A DNA stretch of 64,000 bases from Callaeas wilsoni (Eukaryota; Chordata; Aves; Passeriformes; Callaeidae): the NCBI GenBank assembly GCA_013398955.1, contig VWPU01012722.1:95767-159766 (forward strand), given 5' to 3'. This document shows positions 35,111 to 49,029 of the stretch, piece by piece; the stretch's first letter is position 1, and each line of letters starts with the position of its first letter. The notes under the pieces were generated by a model. The model did no database searches. It was not told the origin of the DNA and worked only from the letters and a program-made list of their open reading frames with translations. The translations under genes were made by a program, and so were the position numbers.

Positions 35111-38100
35111 AAACCCTCTTATAGGGTGACACAACTCCTAAAAATATGAAGGCAGTTGTGATGGCAAAACCATCACTGTTGGATGGGACGTTTTCCTCCA
35201 CACTCTTTCATCAGTAACTGTGATGGTGTATGTGAAGTATATTTAACCACCCTTTCAGGGGTTTTCTGAAGCCTCCAGGTTTCGGCAGCAGTGGACAAGG
35301 TGAAAAGCAAGTTGGGGAAGGTGATAGATACCACAAACATACCAGCTTTAACCTAGTAATGGTAAGCATAAGATCATGGAAGACACAAGAGAACTCAAGT
35401 AAAAAAGGTGAATAAGGGTGGTAAGAAGGAAAATGGTACGTGATCAGGGATGCTTTTGCCTCTCACAATAAAGGTGGTGGCCACAGCCATATGACTGCAC
35501 AGCCTGTCTCATCTGACTGCAGCTGTCCAACCTCCAAACTGGTCACTGGGCACATACCTGGATCCCTGGTTGCCAGAGGGGCTTGAGGCCTCAGCAGTGC
35601 ACCTTCAAGGATAATGATAGGCATGCTGGTTAACCGGCATCTGGCACTGATTCTTCATCTTGTGCTAAAATCACACCTTGCTGTGGAGGTATATCCATGG
35701 GACCACTTGGTTCCTTTGCATCAGAAGTGCAATACAAGGGAGTTGGATTTCCTGCTAGAGAAATGTTTAAGGAGCCAGGTTGACCATGGACTTGTCCCAT
35801 GTTTCTCTCTGTTTCCTGACATTTAAATAGCCAGATACCTATTTCCTTCCCCCTGTATTGAGAAGTTAGCAGGTTTGCATACCAGTGTCTACTGGTAGAG
35901 CCCATGCATGGGTACTCGAGACCCCAACTCCAGCTAAGAAGTGTCTCATGGCACACAGCAACAAGCTGCACACCCAGAGTGACTTCTATGGCACATGCAC
36001 AGCAAACACAGTGCCACAATGTAAGAAAGAGGCCTTTGGAGCTGGGAGGCCCAGATTACAGGCCCCACCACCCCATGCTGTCAGACAGCCCTGGTTATAG
36101 CTAAGTACGGGTGCAAGTGAGAGAACATGTTCCTCGTTATTAGTTATTCACCATGTGTGCTCCAACATTCATTAGTCTCCTGTTTAACTAGAGTTATTCA
36201 AGTAAGGAGCAGCGACAATACCATATGACTTGTGTGAACACACACACGGTGAATAATGAATAGTGGATATCCAAAGCGAACCTCTCACTGGACTGAAAAT
36301 GCTTTGTCCAAGCTGTTTAACAAATATTTAGGAACAATATTGCCATTGACAGAAATTGGACCTTGTTGAGGAATAACTGATGCATGCACAGAAGAAAAAA
36401 ACACACACCACCAGCCCCTAAACTCACTCAATTTACACACTGTGAATAATCTCAGTAGGCTCTAGTTTCCTGCAACTATGGGAATCCTCCCTTGGACCCA
36501 CAAGAGGAGGAAATACATCTTTATATATCTACACACTATTCTTTTTTTGTTGCTGTTATGGCTTTTTGTAGTATTCTAGACAGGAGTAGTACTGAAATAA
36601 TTTCCTCTGACAGCAGACTGTTAAATGGAGGCACAGCAGGAAAGTAGGACAACTTTGCAGCCACGCAGGGGCTTATTCACCCTTTCAGTTTTCAAAGGGA
36701 GGGATATTCCTTCCAGTAGCAAGCTGCCCAAATAGGATGCAGGGACTATGCAAAATGAATGGAGATTCCTGGGCACAGACTCGCTCCATCATTCAAGTTT
36801 GTTAGGGGATGACATTTACCCTGGCTTTCTCATGTTAGGTTGTCATATCATGTCGAATTCAGTACTCGACCCCGAAATGAGCAGTGGCAGAATCAGAATG
36901 GTGAGACAACTAACAATGAAGGTTACATGAGCTGGAAATTATCTCTTACAAAGCAAAAAAAAAAGAGTAAAACTAAAGCTAGCTATGTCTCTTGATTTTT
37001 GTATTTATAACAGGTAGGCTGGGCAGATACAGGCTGTGCATGAACGCATAGCAGCTTGAAAACTGCCCCAAACAGCTTAGGGGAGCTGCTTAGGAGAAAC
37101 TAACGTGTAAGACTTCCAAAGCAATCAAAACCATAACACAGTCTGAAATGGTTGCATCTTCTACATTGTGTTCTGCCACAAAGTGCTACGAGCCTTGAAT
37201 TAAATCACAGAAATACAAGCTGAAAGTGAGGAGCTGTAGCCACAGCTTGATCCTAATGTAAAGCTTATCTCACCTCACCAGAAGGATCCAGGATGGTGTT
37301 ATAAACCAAATTTTCACATCCTCTGCCATCTGGCATAGCACAGACCATCATCCATGGAAAATATATGACCTAGCAGAAATACAAATATATAGACCCAAGA
37401 TGCCAAAAGAATTTGCTCTGTGCAATCAGGATCGACTTTCATTCTTAACACACCTCTTCGGTCCATTTAATTTCATATTGCTCTGTTTTGTTTTCTGCAC
37501 AGGAGCCATGGGTAGTGCTGCAGATAGAGGGGAAAATCCCAGGGCTGTTTTAAAAAAAATTCCAGAGGTAAAGCAAAATGGATTCATACACTTTTCTGCA
37601 AAGTGGTAAAATGAAAACACATCTGATGGACTTCCACACAGTTTGCCTCAGGCAAAGAGCATTCCATTAAAATAAAAATACATTTGGTTAGAGCAAATTA
37701 AATGTTCCCAAGAAGGAATAGTTCGAGGTCAAAGGTGAAGCCACTTTACTTGCACACATGTTTTCAATCTGTTTGACCTCTGTGATCAGCAAAGCTCAGA
37801 TGTGCAAAGGGGAAGAAGCTTAAAAGAGATTGAGAAGAATAAAAAAATAAAATACAAAGAAATGCATAAAAGATCTGCATAATAAGTTGTAAACACTACA
37901 TACTAAAAGAGGAAAAGTTGCGAGGAGTTTTTCTGTGATCTTACTCTGGTGATAAAAGACCTCAAAGATCTTGACCATATTGCAGAATAATATTTCTTCT
38001 CATCAGCTGGGACAGAAAGAATGACTCTTAAGCTGTTGTGGCAGGGATTTGTGTGCCTGATGGCAAATGGTCCTGAAAACACTCTAGGGAAGTGGATCAA

Positions 38101-40197
38101 AAAGAAGAAAAAGAGAAAATGAAAGACTTTCTGTTGAACCAGTGCTCCATTTCATGCACACTTCCCAATGAATGTGCTCCGGCTTCCCTCTTGCATGCAA
38201 GTTTTTGAGGCAGGTTTTTGTCCAATAAACCAGGAGACTGGGGCAATCAGGCAGAAGACAGAACACTGATGTTTTGCCATGTTGCAGCTTCCAACACAAT
38301 TTTTTCTGAAGCTTAAATCCACAAGGGATGAGCAGTGCATGCCCTGCCTCTTTATGAGACTAACATAACACAAGGTCTTACTCCTGCCCTCTGGAGTGTC
38401 TCCTCGGCAGACAGGGAGGACAGGTTGAGCAGAGGCAGGGAAAACGGGGTTGTGTGTTTTGCCTTGGCTTCCTCCCTTTCTCTCCTCTACTCTCTAACAG
38501 ACACCATGAGTCATGATCTTCATCAGCACAATGTGGATGTTTTGAACCTAGGCTCAGTTATGTCCAAAGAAAGCAAAAAAGCCAAACCAATCTAAGCTAA
38601 GGTTCTCCCAGAGCTTGCTCACTTCCAGTTATATAGCCCATAATGCTACAAACTACAGACCCTTTTATTGCCAGCCGTGGGTTTACAATGCCTGCTAGCA
38701 GCGCCTGTTCCCTGCCCTGCCAGCCAGCATTTAACTGGCTTTCCCATCTGCCTTTCCCCTGCAGCTCATGCTTGAGAGAGGAGCCTCTCAGTGATGGCTG
38801 TGCCTTGCAGCTGAGCCTTAATCAGGTCAACAAGAATGGATTTTGCTCCACACTCCCGATGGAAGGCTGTCATATGAGCATGGACTAAAAGTCCAGGGAT
38901 CTTTTGGACAAACTAGACTTATGCAAAATCCGTTGGTTTGTTAGATTGCTGTTTCGGAGCCAGTCAATTCAGCTACTCGATCTTTCACAACTTACCTGTT
39001 TGCTGTGGGTTAGCAAATCCATTGGCCCCTCTCCATCTATGGCAGCTGTGTTACTGCCTCTATTGCTGCAGGAAAGAAAGGTGCTTCACATCTTTCCTAG
39101 GTTATTACTGCAGACTGATCCATGCAGAATGCTGCAGCTGCAGGTTGCAGCCCTGGTGGCTCACTACCCACCCACACTCTAGCAGACACCAGCGTGGCCA
39201 GTGCATCTGCTCTGCAGAGCCCCAGGCTCAGCTGGAGGGCTTGGGGCTCATCTGGGCTCAGAAAGCTTGAGCGGCATTTCCACAGGGACTTTCAGCATTC
39301 TTTCTTCTCCTCAGCTGCTGCAAAGCAGCAGATAACCACAAATGCATTTTTCAAGAGGAGAGTGTGTCTGCATCTCTACTTACTCCTGATCAAGAACAGC
39401 AGATCTGTTTTTGCCACAAATTCATGTTCTCACTGCTCCTGAAATCCCAAAGCCAGTGTGAATGATAGAACATGAATAAAAGTCAACTATATGATATGGG
39501 TTAAAATCAGATGAAAATCTGGGAGGCAGTATTCAGAATGTGCACAACGTTCTAACGTGTGCTTCAGCTGCAAATCAATCCCAAACTTCTGACCAAAATT
39601 CACCTGGCTTTTAGTCAGTCCCAAAGCTCACACCCCAGAGCTTTGGGGCAATGGGGATCTTGAAATCAGGCTTGAATCATCTGCAAGATCAATGCTATTT
39701 ACACCTTACCTGATGGCAGCAACACATCCAAAAGAGATTTGCTACACCACTCTGAGTAGCCAGGATCTGGGAGGTCAGCCTTTTTATTAACAGGCAAGTC
39801 TGTGCCATGTGAGGAACAGCAGAATTTACACTTGCCATCTGCAAAATGAATTACATGTTCCAGGCATCTGCAGCTTCATAAATTATAACACAGTGTCAAC
39901 AGTGCACCTGTGAGGAGATTTTAGACAACAGGAGCAAAGAAACTGCCAGCGCACCAAGGGGATGCACAGGCGGGAACGCTGGGAAGGCATTTGGCTGCTA
40001 CCTGCTTCAGCTTGCCCTAGCTTTTCCCTCCTGAGTGCCCAGCCGCCAGCAGGTTTGCACCACCAAGAGTCACAGAGAGTGCACGCTTTTATCAGCCTTT
40101 TAAATGCCGGGCTCCTTTCTGTAATTAGGTGTGGGGATGAGGCTCTGCTTGGCCTTCCTCTGTGGTCACCCCTGAGCATGACTGGTGAGGGGCCCTT
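35111..40197. other. Non-coding, no recognised element
   Basis: Unique intergenic sequence. Frames up to 129 codons are found on both strands around 35.6-36.1 kb without domain or codon-use support. Confidence 0.5.
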
Positions 40198-40237
40198 GGG
40201 GGAGAGGGGACGGGCAGGGGGGCCGGGGGGGCTGGGG
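40198..40237 (+). other. G-quadruplex-prone G-run cluster
   Basis: Six runs of three to seven G (five, four, three, six, seven, four) separated by one to four bases fulfil the usual G3+N1-7 rule several times over. The plus strand is the G strand. Confidence 0.7.
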
Positions 40238-40254
40238 TTTTGCATTTGAGATTA

Positions 40255-40600
40255 AGGACTGAAGATCCCATTCATTTCGCTTTTATCTGTCTGTGTGCTG
40301 TAGCGCTGAAGTCTCTGCTTTCCCTGTGTTATATTCATCGTGCAGAGTGACTCATCTGCAAGCGCAAATTACCTTGCTAAAGTATTCTTAGGAGAAATAA
40401 TTAGCCACAAGCACCTCCTCTCCAGCCTCCTGTATGTGCCTCCAGGGACTGGGGCGCTTGACATAAATCATTTAGTCCCGAGCCCTAGCACACACCTTTC
40501 CCAAAGGACTCCATAATTGGCAAAGTAGTTGCCAACCGGGTTTAAAGTGATTTGAAATTGTTTTCCATACAGCCTTGCTGATAGCAAAAGGTTTCCCCCT
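40255..40600. other. Candidate conserved non-coding element
   Basis: Unique, repeat-free sequence of balanced composition with several homeobox-like TAAT/ATTA cores (ATAATTAGCC, CATAATTGGC) next to the G-run cluster and no open frame. The texture is like the deeply conserved elements around developmental regulators, but conservation cannot be judged from one genome. Confidence 0.25.
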
Positions 40601-43600
40601 TTCCTCAAGCATGAGTTACAGTAACATGATTGGATGTAACCCGTTATTCAGTTCAAGCTGTGATTCTGATACAGTATAGACAATATAAATTCTCCAGAGC
40701 TCTGTGAGGCCACCTCAATGGTCCATTTAAGTCCAATTCAATTAGGCTCACTATAGTTCTTAGGATTTCTTAGGTATGTTTGCAGCAGCCTTGGGGTTTG
40801 AATGTGAGAACAGTATTCATCTAGGAGTTTTAAATTAGGTCTCAGGTGTCATCATTCTAAATGAATTATTACAGTGGTGTGTTCATGCCATTACAGGTAA
40901 GGTTATGTTAGTATCTCCACTCAGCCATATTAATGCACTGAGGGCTGGAGCTTGGTATGTAAGGTCCTTGCCTTACAGTGTCTGCTTTAACCTCTTGCTC
41001 AAAATAATCGGGCTGCCGGGCACCGAGCTGTGTTTAAAATACCTGTAAATAGGTTGTTTGCTTTCAGTTTCTGACGGATTGTCAGCGATGCGAATTAGGA
41101 GGTGCTGTTACACCCAGTGCAGCACTGCCAGCGCACCTCCCTCCACAGAGGGTCGGGGGAAAGGCACCCTGCCTAGCCTGGCTCACCCTCACTGCCTATG
41201 GCAAATAGGTGTGCAGAGAGGAATGGAGTGCTGGGATGGGCAAAGTAACACGGGAAAGACTGCAAACCTTGCTCCTGCCTTTCTTTCAGTTGTTGGATTT
41301 TGGAGTCCTGGATTTGCTTTATTTCCCTAGCCGCAGCTCGTGGGGAGGGAAACATGAAGATGTGCTTCATTTTGCTTTCCCCAGCTTTTCTCCATTTGTG
41401 TCTGCATCTGATCTCCCTCTGGTATTTAAAGCTCCTCTCAGTGCTTTCAGGAATGAGTGTGGTGCGGGAAGGGAAGCACTTCAGCAGCCCAAATGGCCCC
41501 TCCATATTTCATGTCTACAGATGGACACCATTTGGTTCCTATAACAAGGCAATGCAAATGCCAGCTATGTAGATGAAACTTAATTCAAAGAAGGAAAAAA
41601 GAAGAAGCAGAGAAGATGATTAATTTTTAGCAGGGAACTCTGAAAGCCTAAACTGGCATTTGGATTGAATCCTGAGACTAGATTTAAAGGTCAAAGATAA
41701 CATGTCTTTATTGGCCTATATGTTGGAATTATTTTCATTGTTTTACTCTGGTCCCATCTAGTGGCTCCGGCAGAAAGTGAGAGCCCTTCGCTCCATTGCT
41801 GTATTAACTGGAAAAGCCACAGTCCCACTAAGGCTAAACAGAGAAGGGGCAGGGGATATTTCACAGGTGGAGACCTGAGAAACAAAGCAATCAGTTGGCC
41901 TTTACATAGTTTCACACTGGCAGTCAAGTCTCCTGGATCCAAGTCTCCTGAGACCCATACAGTACTTTCTAGAAGAGTATCCTACTTCTCAGAGCCATAA
42001 CCTTTCCCTATTGTTTTTATCCTGGAAATTTCACCTAGTTTATCTCCACTCTGATTTGCTACATCTTGCCCCGATGCTCCTGGGAGAAACATGTCAATAT
42101 TTTGCCTGTGTTATGTAGGGGAATAGTCAGAAGAAAAGACTCAAAATCTTTCCTCTGCTCTCTGTCATATTTTTGCTAGGGCAGACTGTAGCCCTAAGGT
42201 CCTTCCAAGATCAAATAAATGCCTCGAGGAAGAAAAGATCAAAGGAGAAAAAAGCTTAAGAAGTCACTAGTCTGAGTATTTCCTTCTATTAGAGTGGCCC
42301 ATCATGATTCAAGCAGTCCCCTGGGTTACAAAAATTATGGGGCAAAGCATGTTTCTCTGGGGACAGAGGCCCCCAGGTGAGAGAGAGTATCTGTAGGGCA
42401 AATCCACACAGGCAGGACTCACTTTTCTCACAGCCATCTAGAAGAGAGTCAGACCTCACCCACAGGCCAAGTAGCAAGATTAGTACCAATTATTTCCCAG
42501 ATTCTCAGCAGGGCCTGCGGGCAGTGCAGCACTAGCACAAGCTTCTGGGCACCTCACAGCCAGGGTTTTGTCTGAGCACAGAGACATGGGATCCATGAAG
42601 GTCACTGTTCCCCCAAAGGCATTTGGGGCACACACTGAGGAACAACTCTGCTGTTTCTGGACCTGAGCTGGGATAATCTGACTGCCTCATTATGCCAGAG
42701 GAGTTTCTCTGGGGGATTAAGACTAACTGTGGGATACCTGCACTGTGCATAGATGACCACTTAACCAAATGTATTAGGTCACCTGCCAGGTGCTGGAGGT
42801 TTTCATTCATTTTCTTGTAGCCAGCTTCAATTTTTAATCCCAAGTTTGTCTCCTCATTTTTCCTTGGCATCACCCTCACTTCTTTCAATACTGCTACTAT
42901 GAAAGTAAAATCAAGGTCACTTCAGGGGGTTACTCCTGAGACTGCCCTTTGTTTGCAGATACCCAAGGGAATTAGATCCAAATGACTTAGTCACATATGC
43001 AGATATCTTATTGAGTCAAGGCTTCAGTGAAAGGGAATGTGATAAAAATAAATATCTCCTAAGGAACAAGGCTGATTTGCAACTTTTTACCTTGTTTACC
43101 AGACCATCTTTTCTGGGAAAGCCTATGACTTCTTGAAGTTTTATTTAAGTCATTAATTATACAGATGTATTTTCTTTCCATTTAACTAAATTCTTTTGCT
43201 AGAAACACTTTTGGAAATTTAATCAAGGAAGATTTAGTAGGAAAACTATAGGTGCCCACTATATATCTTAAGAAAGGTGGGACATTTCACAGAAGACAAA
43301 TCTTGACATCCCTACAGAGCTAATCTAAAGCCAGACTGGCAGTGGGGGAAAAAACCCTTCCCTAAAACACAAATGTTCAACAGCTCTCTTTTGAACTCTC
43401 AGATCTAGGAACCAGTCTTCATCTATGAGGATCTTCTGTTCAACACAAGTATTGGAGAGGAGGAAAAGAGAAGAAAAATGACTTTGCCTTTGTCTCTCTG
43501 CTGTGGCCTAAATGCTCTAAACAAAGCAGAAGTATTCGCAGGTTTGCCTAACATTGTACTGTGTGCAATCATCCTCTCTGGACAGATCCGCTGCTCTGGA

Positions 43601-43906
43601 ATCACTGGTGTTTGTCAAATGTTGTGTGCATTGGGAGCACCTGAGGACACTTCCCAGCTCCCTAACTTGGCAGCCCAGTTGCACCCCAGCCGCTCATCTG
43701 GGCAAGACCGGTCACATGCTGCTTTCCACACGCCCTGCTTGCCCCAGGAAATGAGTGCAGGCTGGGGACGATGTGCTTTTCCTGGCTCCCTTCCTGGCAT
43801 CCTGCAGCTCAGCCCTGCTACATCCATGAGATGCAGCCTTCTCATCCTGGCTGAACTCCTGCTGCCCTCAGACCTCTGCATACAGAGAAGAGATTAACTC
43901 TTTGCT
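40601..43906. other. Non-coding; one CTCF-like site
   Basis: Frames at 41.2-41.5 kb overlap on three frames and both strands, as expected for chance. Nothing else recognised besides the motif at 41751. Confidence 0.5.
41751..41764 (-). promoter_or_regulatory. CTCF-like motif
   Basis: On the minus strand CCACTAGATGGGAC shares the 11-mer CCACTAGATGG with the site at 4954 and differs from the CTCF core at one position. Confidence 0.4.
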
Positions 43907-44098
43907 GTGAGGGGGCTGAGGCCTTGGAAGAGATTGCCCAGAGAAGCTGTGGATGCTCCATCCTTGGAAGTGTTCAAGACCAGGTTGGATGGGGCTTTGA
44001 GCAACCTGGTCTAGTGGGAGGTGTCCCTGCTCATGGCGGGGGTGTTGGAACCAGATGATCTTAAACATCCTTCCAACCACCATTCCATGATTGTATGA
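43907..44098 (+). mobile_element. CR1 LINE 3' fragment
   Basis: About 190 bases close to the standard CR1 3' end: the region coding the last ORF2 residues (GGATGCTCCATCCTTGGAAG, AGGTTGGATGGGGCTTTGAG) and then the tail CAGATGATCTTAAA ... CATTCCATGATTGTATGA. Severely 5'-truncated. By eye it is nearer to the chicken-type consensus than the 15-kb copy, suggesting a younger insertion. Confidence 0.88.
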
Positions 44099-44269
44099 GT
44101 CCATGAAGTGAGCAGCCACAGGAAATGTCAAAGACACTCTACAGCTACCGCTGGCAGATCCTGTTAATTTCGCCACTGTTTTCTTCCATCATCAATAAGT
44201 AGCTATCACACCCATAGCATCCATACATCACCCTCCCAGTATCCATAGGGACCTTTTGTGTGAGACGGG

Positions 44270-44560
44270 GCTGCTCGGAGCCGCTCAGAGCAGCAGATCC
44301 CGCAGTGGGTGTGAAAATCAGTGCTCTGCCACCCCATAGCTACCATCGCTTCTCCGCCCGTGGCTTTCGGAGGGTTTCCGCGGAACAACAGTGACATCCA
44401 GCGGCCGCATGCACCCCGCCGAACCGAGGGATTCCGGCTGCAGGAACGACTCGGGAGCGTTACGGATGTTCTGCTTTCGTTATGGAAAAAGCCCTGCGTG
44501 CAGAGAACTGCCGGGCTGGTGAGGGCGCAGCCCTGGGGGGCATGCGGAGCAAACCTGTGC
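44270..44560. promoter_or_regulatory. CpG-rich patch
   Basis: I count about 20 CpG dinucleotides in roughly 215 bases from 44270 to 44485, including GCGGCCGC and several CCG runs, in a window that is otherwise CpG-poor. It lies just right of the CR1 tail at 43.9-44.1 kb. It could be a small unmethylated island acting as an enhancer or a lncRNA promoter. No TATA or start site can be assigned. Confidence 0.4.
44392..44406 (-). promoter_or_regulatory. Weak CTCF-like motif in the CpG-rich patch
   Basis: Minus strand GGCCGCTGGATGTCA; 13 of 15 bases are the same as at 34531. Three departures from the CTCF core. Confidence 0.2.
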
Positions 44561-46076
44561 GCTCCTGAAGGCAGCTGGAGAAATGGTCAGTCAGGGGAAA
44601 TCAGAAACTGCCTGAAGAATGAGGGCAGAAACACTTCTGTGCGGGGGAGACCGTATTTCTGAAGGGGAAGGTCATCTCTGTGCCTCTGGCCACTAGCCTC
44701 CCAAAACCACAAAAGAGATGGGGAGCAGCCTCGCATGAGTGAAATTGTCCTGGCGATGTTTTTCCATCTCCTTGTTTCAAACCTCACAATTGTGCCTGTA
44801 AATTAACCAGCTACAGTCAAGGGACTTTTAAAAAAGAGCAAATGCTGTGATTCTCCTGATATCTGCCCATCACTGGAACCTTGGCTCCAAAATAGTGAGT
44901 ACAGGGAAACAGGCGAAATCAAAGGGTCAGTGATGCTGCAACCTCTCTGACTGTTTTTCCCCAACAGCCCAGCTTTAGTGTAAATGATGATGACAAGAGC
45001 TACCCTTAAAAAACTGACCTGAGGCTAAGTCTGCACTGGAAACCTCTATCTGTGGAACCACATTGGTTTAAGCAGTGACATTTTTATTCCTGTTTTTTAT
45101 TCCTGGTAAATCCCTAGAGCAGGATTAGCTGTACTAGCAAAAGTTCCTGTGAAGGAGTGATGGCAGGCGAGTTAACAGGCAGTAGTCTCCGCTCACTAGC
45201 AGTGCCTGGGGCAGCCCCAGCTCAGCCTCAGTGGCCTTTCCTCCTGACCCTCCTCGCTCTGAACCTCAGCCCTTGAGCTGTGACTGTGCTGGTGGGCTCT
45301 GCGGCTGCGCCAGCTCGGCTCTCCTGCTGCAAAGAGACCCTTCATCATCACCCTTGCCTGTAAGATCCCTTATACAGCAACAGCCCAGTACCTCCAAGGA
45401 TATGCATTTACTGGCAGTAGAACTGATTGCAAGTGCTGCAAGGTAATTTGCCATGACTCCTACACCAATCTTTCCTCTCATAAGATCTACAATAGTAAAA
45501 ATACTCAGTAGGTGGAAAAATGCCATCATAAAGGAGGGAGAAGGGCTCTGTGTGCCTGAGTCATTCCTTGTGCATTAAAGATGAAGGACTGGAGTGACTA
45601 CATGAGAAGCCACTTCCCAATTTCATTATCCTTGGCTGCACTGTAGATATCATAGCTCTAACATTTAAATAAGTTACATGGATGCTGAGAGAGGAATCCA
45701 TGACCCATGAATGTTGATAAGTGGTTTCTTGGTCCCTGGGAGGAAAAAAATCCCAGATAATTAATTAAGGTAAATAGTAGCTTTATTTCTAGCTTTCCCA
45801 ATTGCTCCAGGGATATTCAGGACTGTCAGTGAATTGGAAAAAAAAATCAATAAATAATTGAGAAGTAAACATTTGCTGTTACAGGTCATCCCCTGCAACC
45901 TCAAGCCACAGAAGGAGAACCTTCTTCTGGTAAAATTTCAGTCTCTCAGGCTGGTTTAAGACATTGACAGGACTTTAGTATGACCACCTCCACCTTCCAA
46001 GTGGTAGATCTGAGGGAGGACAGAAACCCTACGGGTCTCCTGCTAGAGCCCCTCACAACAGTGCCTGGGACACCAT

Positions 46077-46117
46077 CCTTGCTCCAGCCTTGCTCCAGCC
46101 CTGCTCCAGCCCTGCTC
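46077..46117 (+). repeat. Short minisatellite, 11-bp unit
   Basis: TTGCTCCAGCC / TTGCTCCAGCC / CTGCTCCAGCC / CTGCTC: about 3.5 units in a GC-rich stretch. Confidence 0.8.
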
Positions 46118-47183
46118 ATGTCTCCTAAGAATCACTTTCTTTCTAGAAATGGAAAGTGTTTTCCTCACTAGCAGTGAACATTTTGTGGATGCCATGGGCA
46201 CGTGGGCAGACCTGGATCTATCCTGGATGAGACAGCACCAGGAGAGCCTGCACAGGTGCCTGCACGTCTGCGGGTGCAAGTCCCCTTTCATGGAATACAT
46301 GCCACTGATCTCATGATGATAAAATGACTTTTTACCACTGCCACAGTCATAGTTACCGTTGCTGGCTGCCCTGGCAGGCAGGCAGAGGGATGTGCCCCTG
46401 ACCTCATCAGGGAGCCACTCCCATTGCAGAGCAGCCACAACTGTTCCATGTGTGGAGGCTAAGGAGAAGGAGATCAGACTCTGCTTTTCCATCCCTCACT
46501 CAGCAGCTGCAGTAAAAGGTGGACCAACCCAGCCTGTAAGAAAAACTTTCTCACACAAGTTGCTTGTTTAACAGTGTTGGCTACTGCTGCTGTCTTCCAT
46601 CCCCAAGCCTAACAGGGAAAAACCCATGGGAAACCAGCTGCTGCTAGATGTGCAGCGGCTCCAGCAAGGGGCCCGGGTCAGTGACAGTGGTGGTAACGCG
46701 CCAGGACTCCTGGAGCTGGGGTACAGCTGTCAGCACAAGAGGTGGGTGCCAAAATTACACCAGCACCTCATTAACCTGGAGAGGCTGCTCTGTGCAGCAG
46801 AGGAGGCAGGGATAGCCGAGGAGGATGAGGCCAGGCTGCTGCTCGGGTGTCAAAGCACAGGCAATAATTGACAGCTACATGCTGGCAGGCAGCAGTGAAG
46901 GAGAAATCTGTATACTTGTCCTCCCAACATGAGGAAAAAGCCACATGGTTCTCTAACAACCTCATTTCAGCATCATCTTCCTTTTCGTGTGCGTAATAGC
47001 TACCAGCAGCCTCTCCTGTCAATTGCTGACAAAGGATCCCACCTGGCGCTGTGCAGATGCTGCCTCATGAACAACAGGCCACCAGGAGAGGGGTGTTGAG
47101 CGTTGGAAGATTTATAGGAATCAAACTCTTCTTTGTAAAAGAGAAAAAATGTGGGTGGCAAGAACAGAAAGGATGAGAATAGC

Positions 47184-47199
47184 AAAAAAAAAAAAAAAA
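47184..47199 (+). repeat. A16 homopolymer
   Basis: A16 within a purine-rich stretch. No retroposon body could be recognised upstream. Confidence 0.85.
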
Positions 47200-49029
47200 G
47201 ACGGGGAGGAAAACCTGCTGTGAGGAAGCACAAGAGGAATAAACTTACAGGAAAAAGTCAGTGGCCCAAGCAGACTGGTGTGATCAGTTTGGTCCCCTCT
47301 TTTGCTTTTAAACTATGTCAGAATTTTCAGTCATGGATACTGCCTTCAGATGGAGGTCTGAATTTGCACAGATAGCTCCTACAATTCCTTTTAACTCATA
47401 AGGTTTCCAAGTAGTTGTCATTTCCCTTCCTCCAGGAAGGGCCAGTATGTAAGGGGAAAGACCCATGCAGTGATATTTTACCCAGGTACTTCTCAATCCT
47501 TCCTTTGCATCAGTGTGAGTTCCAAAGGTGCTTTTCCTCGCCTCTAAATGTCAAGAACTGTGGATGTCAGGTAGCACTGTGTCTATGACCACAGACACTA
47601 CTCTACAATTTGTCTTCATTTTTCAGCTTTTTGTTTGGTGGAGGAACAGCTTCTCTTGCTCACCTGGCAGACTGAGTCATCTGACATTACATTTGCACTT
47701 TCCCAGAGGCCAGCAGGCTTCAGCTACTAAGCCATCATCATCCAGCCTCCCCCTATGGGTATAATATGCTAATTCATACCTACAATCAAGCATCTGTGAT
47801 ACCATTTGTGCTGCAGATACTGTGGAGGGAATTGATGGTTATTCAGATCTTGTGTTAACTGAGGAAAAACTGATTTATTTCCCCACTGAGTGGAGCACTT
47901 ACTAAAACCAGTGTGGATGAACTCTGCTTTTTCAATGTGCCTTGGCTGCATGCTAATAGTTTGGAGTCTAGGTGACTCATTCATTGGAGAAACTTTGCTC
48001 TCTGAATTATTCACTTATTCAGCCTACTAAGCCAGATAATAGGAGATGGCAGAACCTTTCCTCATCTCTCAGAGGGTATATTAATATCCTTTAAACATTC
48101 ATACTCTGCCCAAATATATACATTTCAAGACTTATTTTTGCCTGTATTCTTTTTCTGTAGTTGATTTGATATTCTTTTATTCTAACTTCACTTGTACCAT
48201 GCATGTTTGGCTGGGAATAGAGCCATGCTTCCACTCAAAGAAAGAAGACAGGTTCTCTTTTTTACACAGGCATCTTACATGTGAAGATGCTGAGCATTTA
48301 TCCCCTGTGATGGGAAACACCACTGCCCCCTGTCCTGTCCTATAGTCATTGTCTATATCTAAAGTCACTTCAACTCTCTTTTAACACACAAACAACTCTA
48401 TGTGAGTGAATTCATCATCATTTACATAGATTACAGTAGTTTTTCTCTGAGATAAAATCCAAGATACACATTACTTCTTGTGTGTATTCAAAACAGATTA
48501 CATGATACCTTTCTAGCTGTCTACCTTTTCCCTTCCCCATTTTCAAATTCACCTCCTGCCTCAAAGTCCTTTGCTGTACCAGGGCCAGGCTCCCCAAACT
48601 GCAGACCCCTTCTGCCTGCTCTCATTTTCCTAAGGGCCCTGCTCTTCTGTCTGCTTTACTTCCCATTCAAGCTACAAGAAGCGGATGAACGTACTACACC
48701 CTCCTCTTTCCTTTTCGCACCTTCTTCTGTACTGATCCCTCCTCCTGGAGCACAACCTCCCCACCACAACACTGGTCACTCACTGTGTCCCCAAGCTGTT
48801 CCCAGCTCCTCTAGCAAAGATGAATCACCAAAATCATGGCATCATGGAGATTCAAGCCCCAAAGGTGAGCAAAGTACTAGAAGGCCCTACATGCTGGCAG
48901 GGATTTTAGCATTGCTATTGCCCTTATCTGTATATCACCGCAGAATTATTTATCACTGTAAATTCTGTTAATGAGGAACAATACTGAGTCCAACAACAGG
49001 CAGACAAGATAGGTGTGATCCACTATCCT

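Larger units (their letters stand above)
44561..49029. other. Non-coding, simple repeats only
   Basis: Contains the 11-bp minisatellite and an A16 tract. Longest frames (149 codons minus at 46043, 163 codons plus at 48480) are pyrimidine- or GC-driven and show no domain. The 48.5-49.0 kb part may be a further diverged extension of the retroposon fossil that follows. Confidence 0.45.

Noticed and set aside
48480..48971. 163-codon plus-strand frame rich in Pro, Ser and Leu
   Set aside because: Driven by pyrimidine-rich DNA; no signal peptide plus domain pattern and no splice context.
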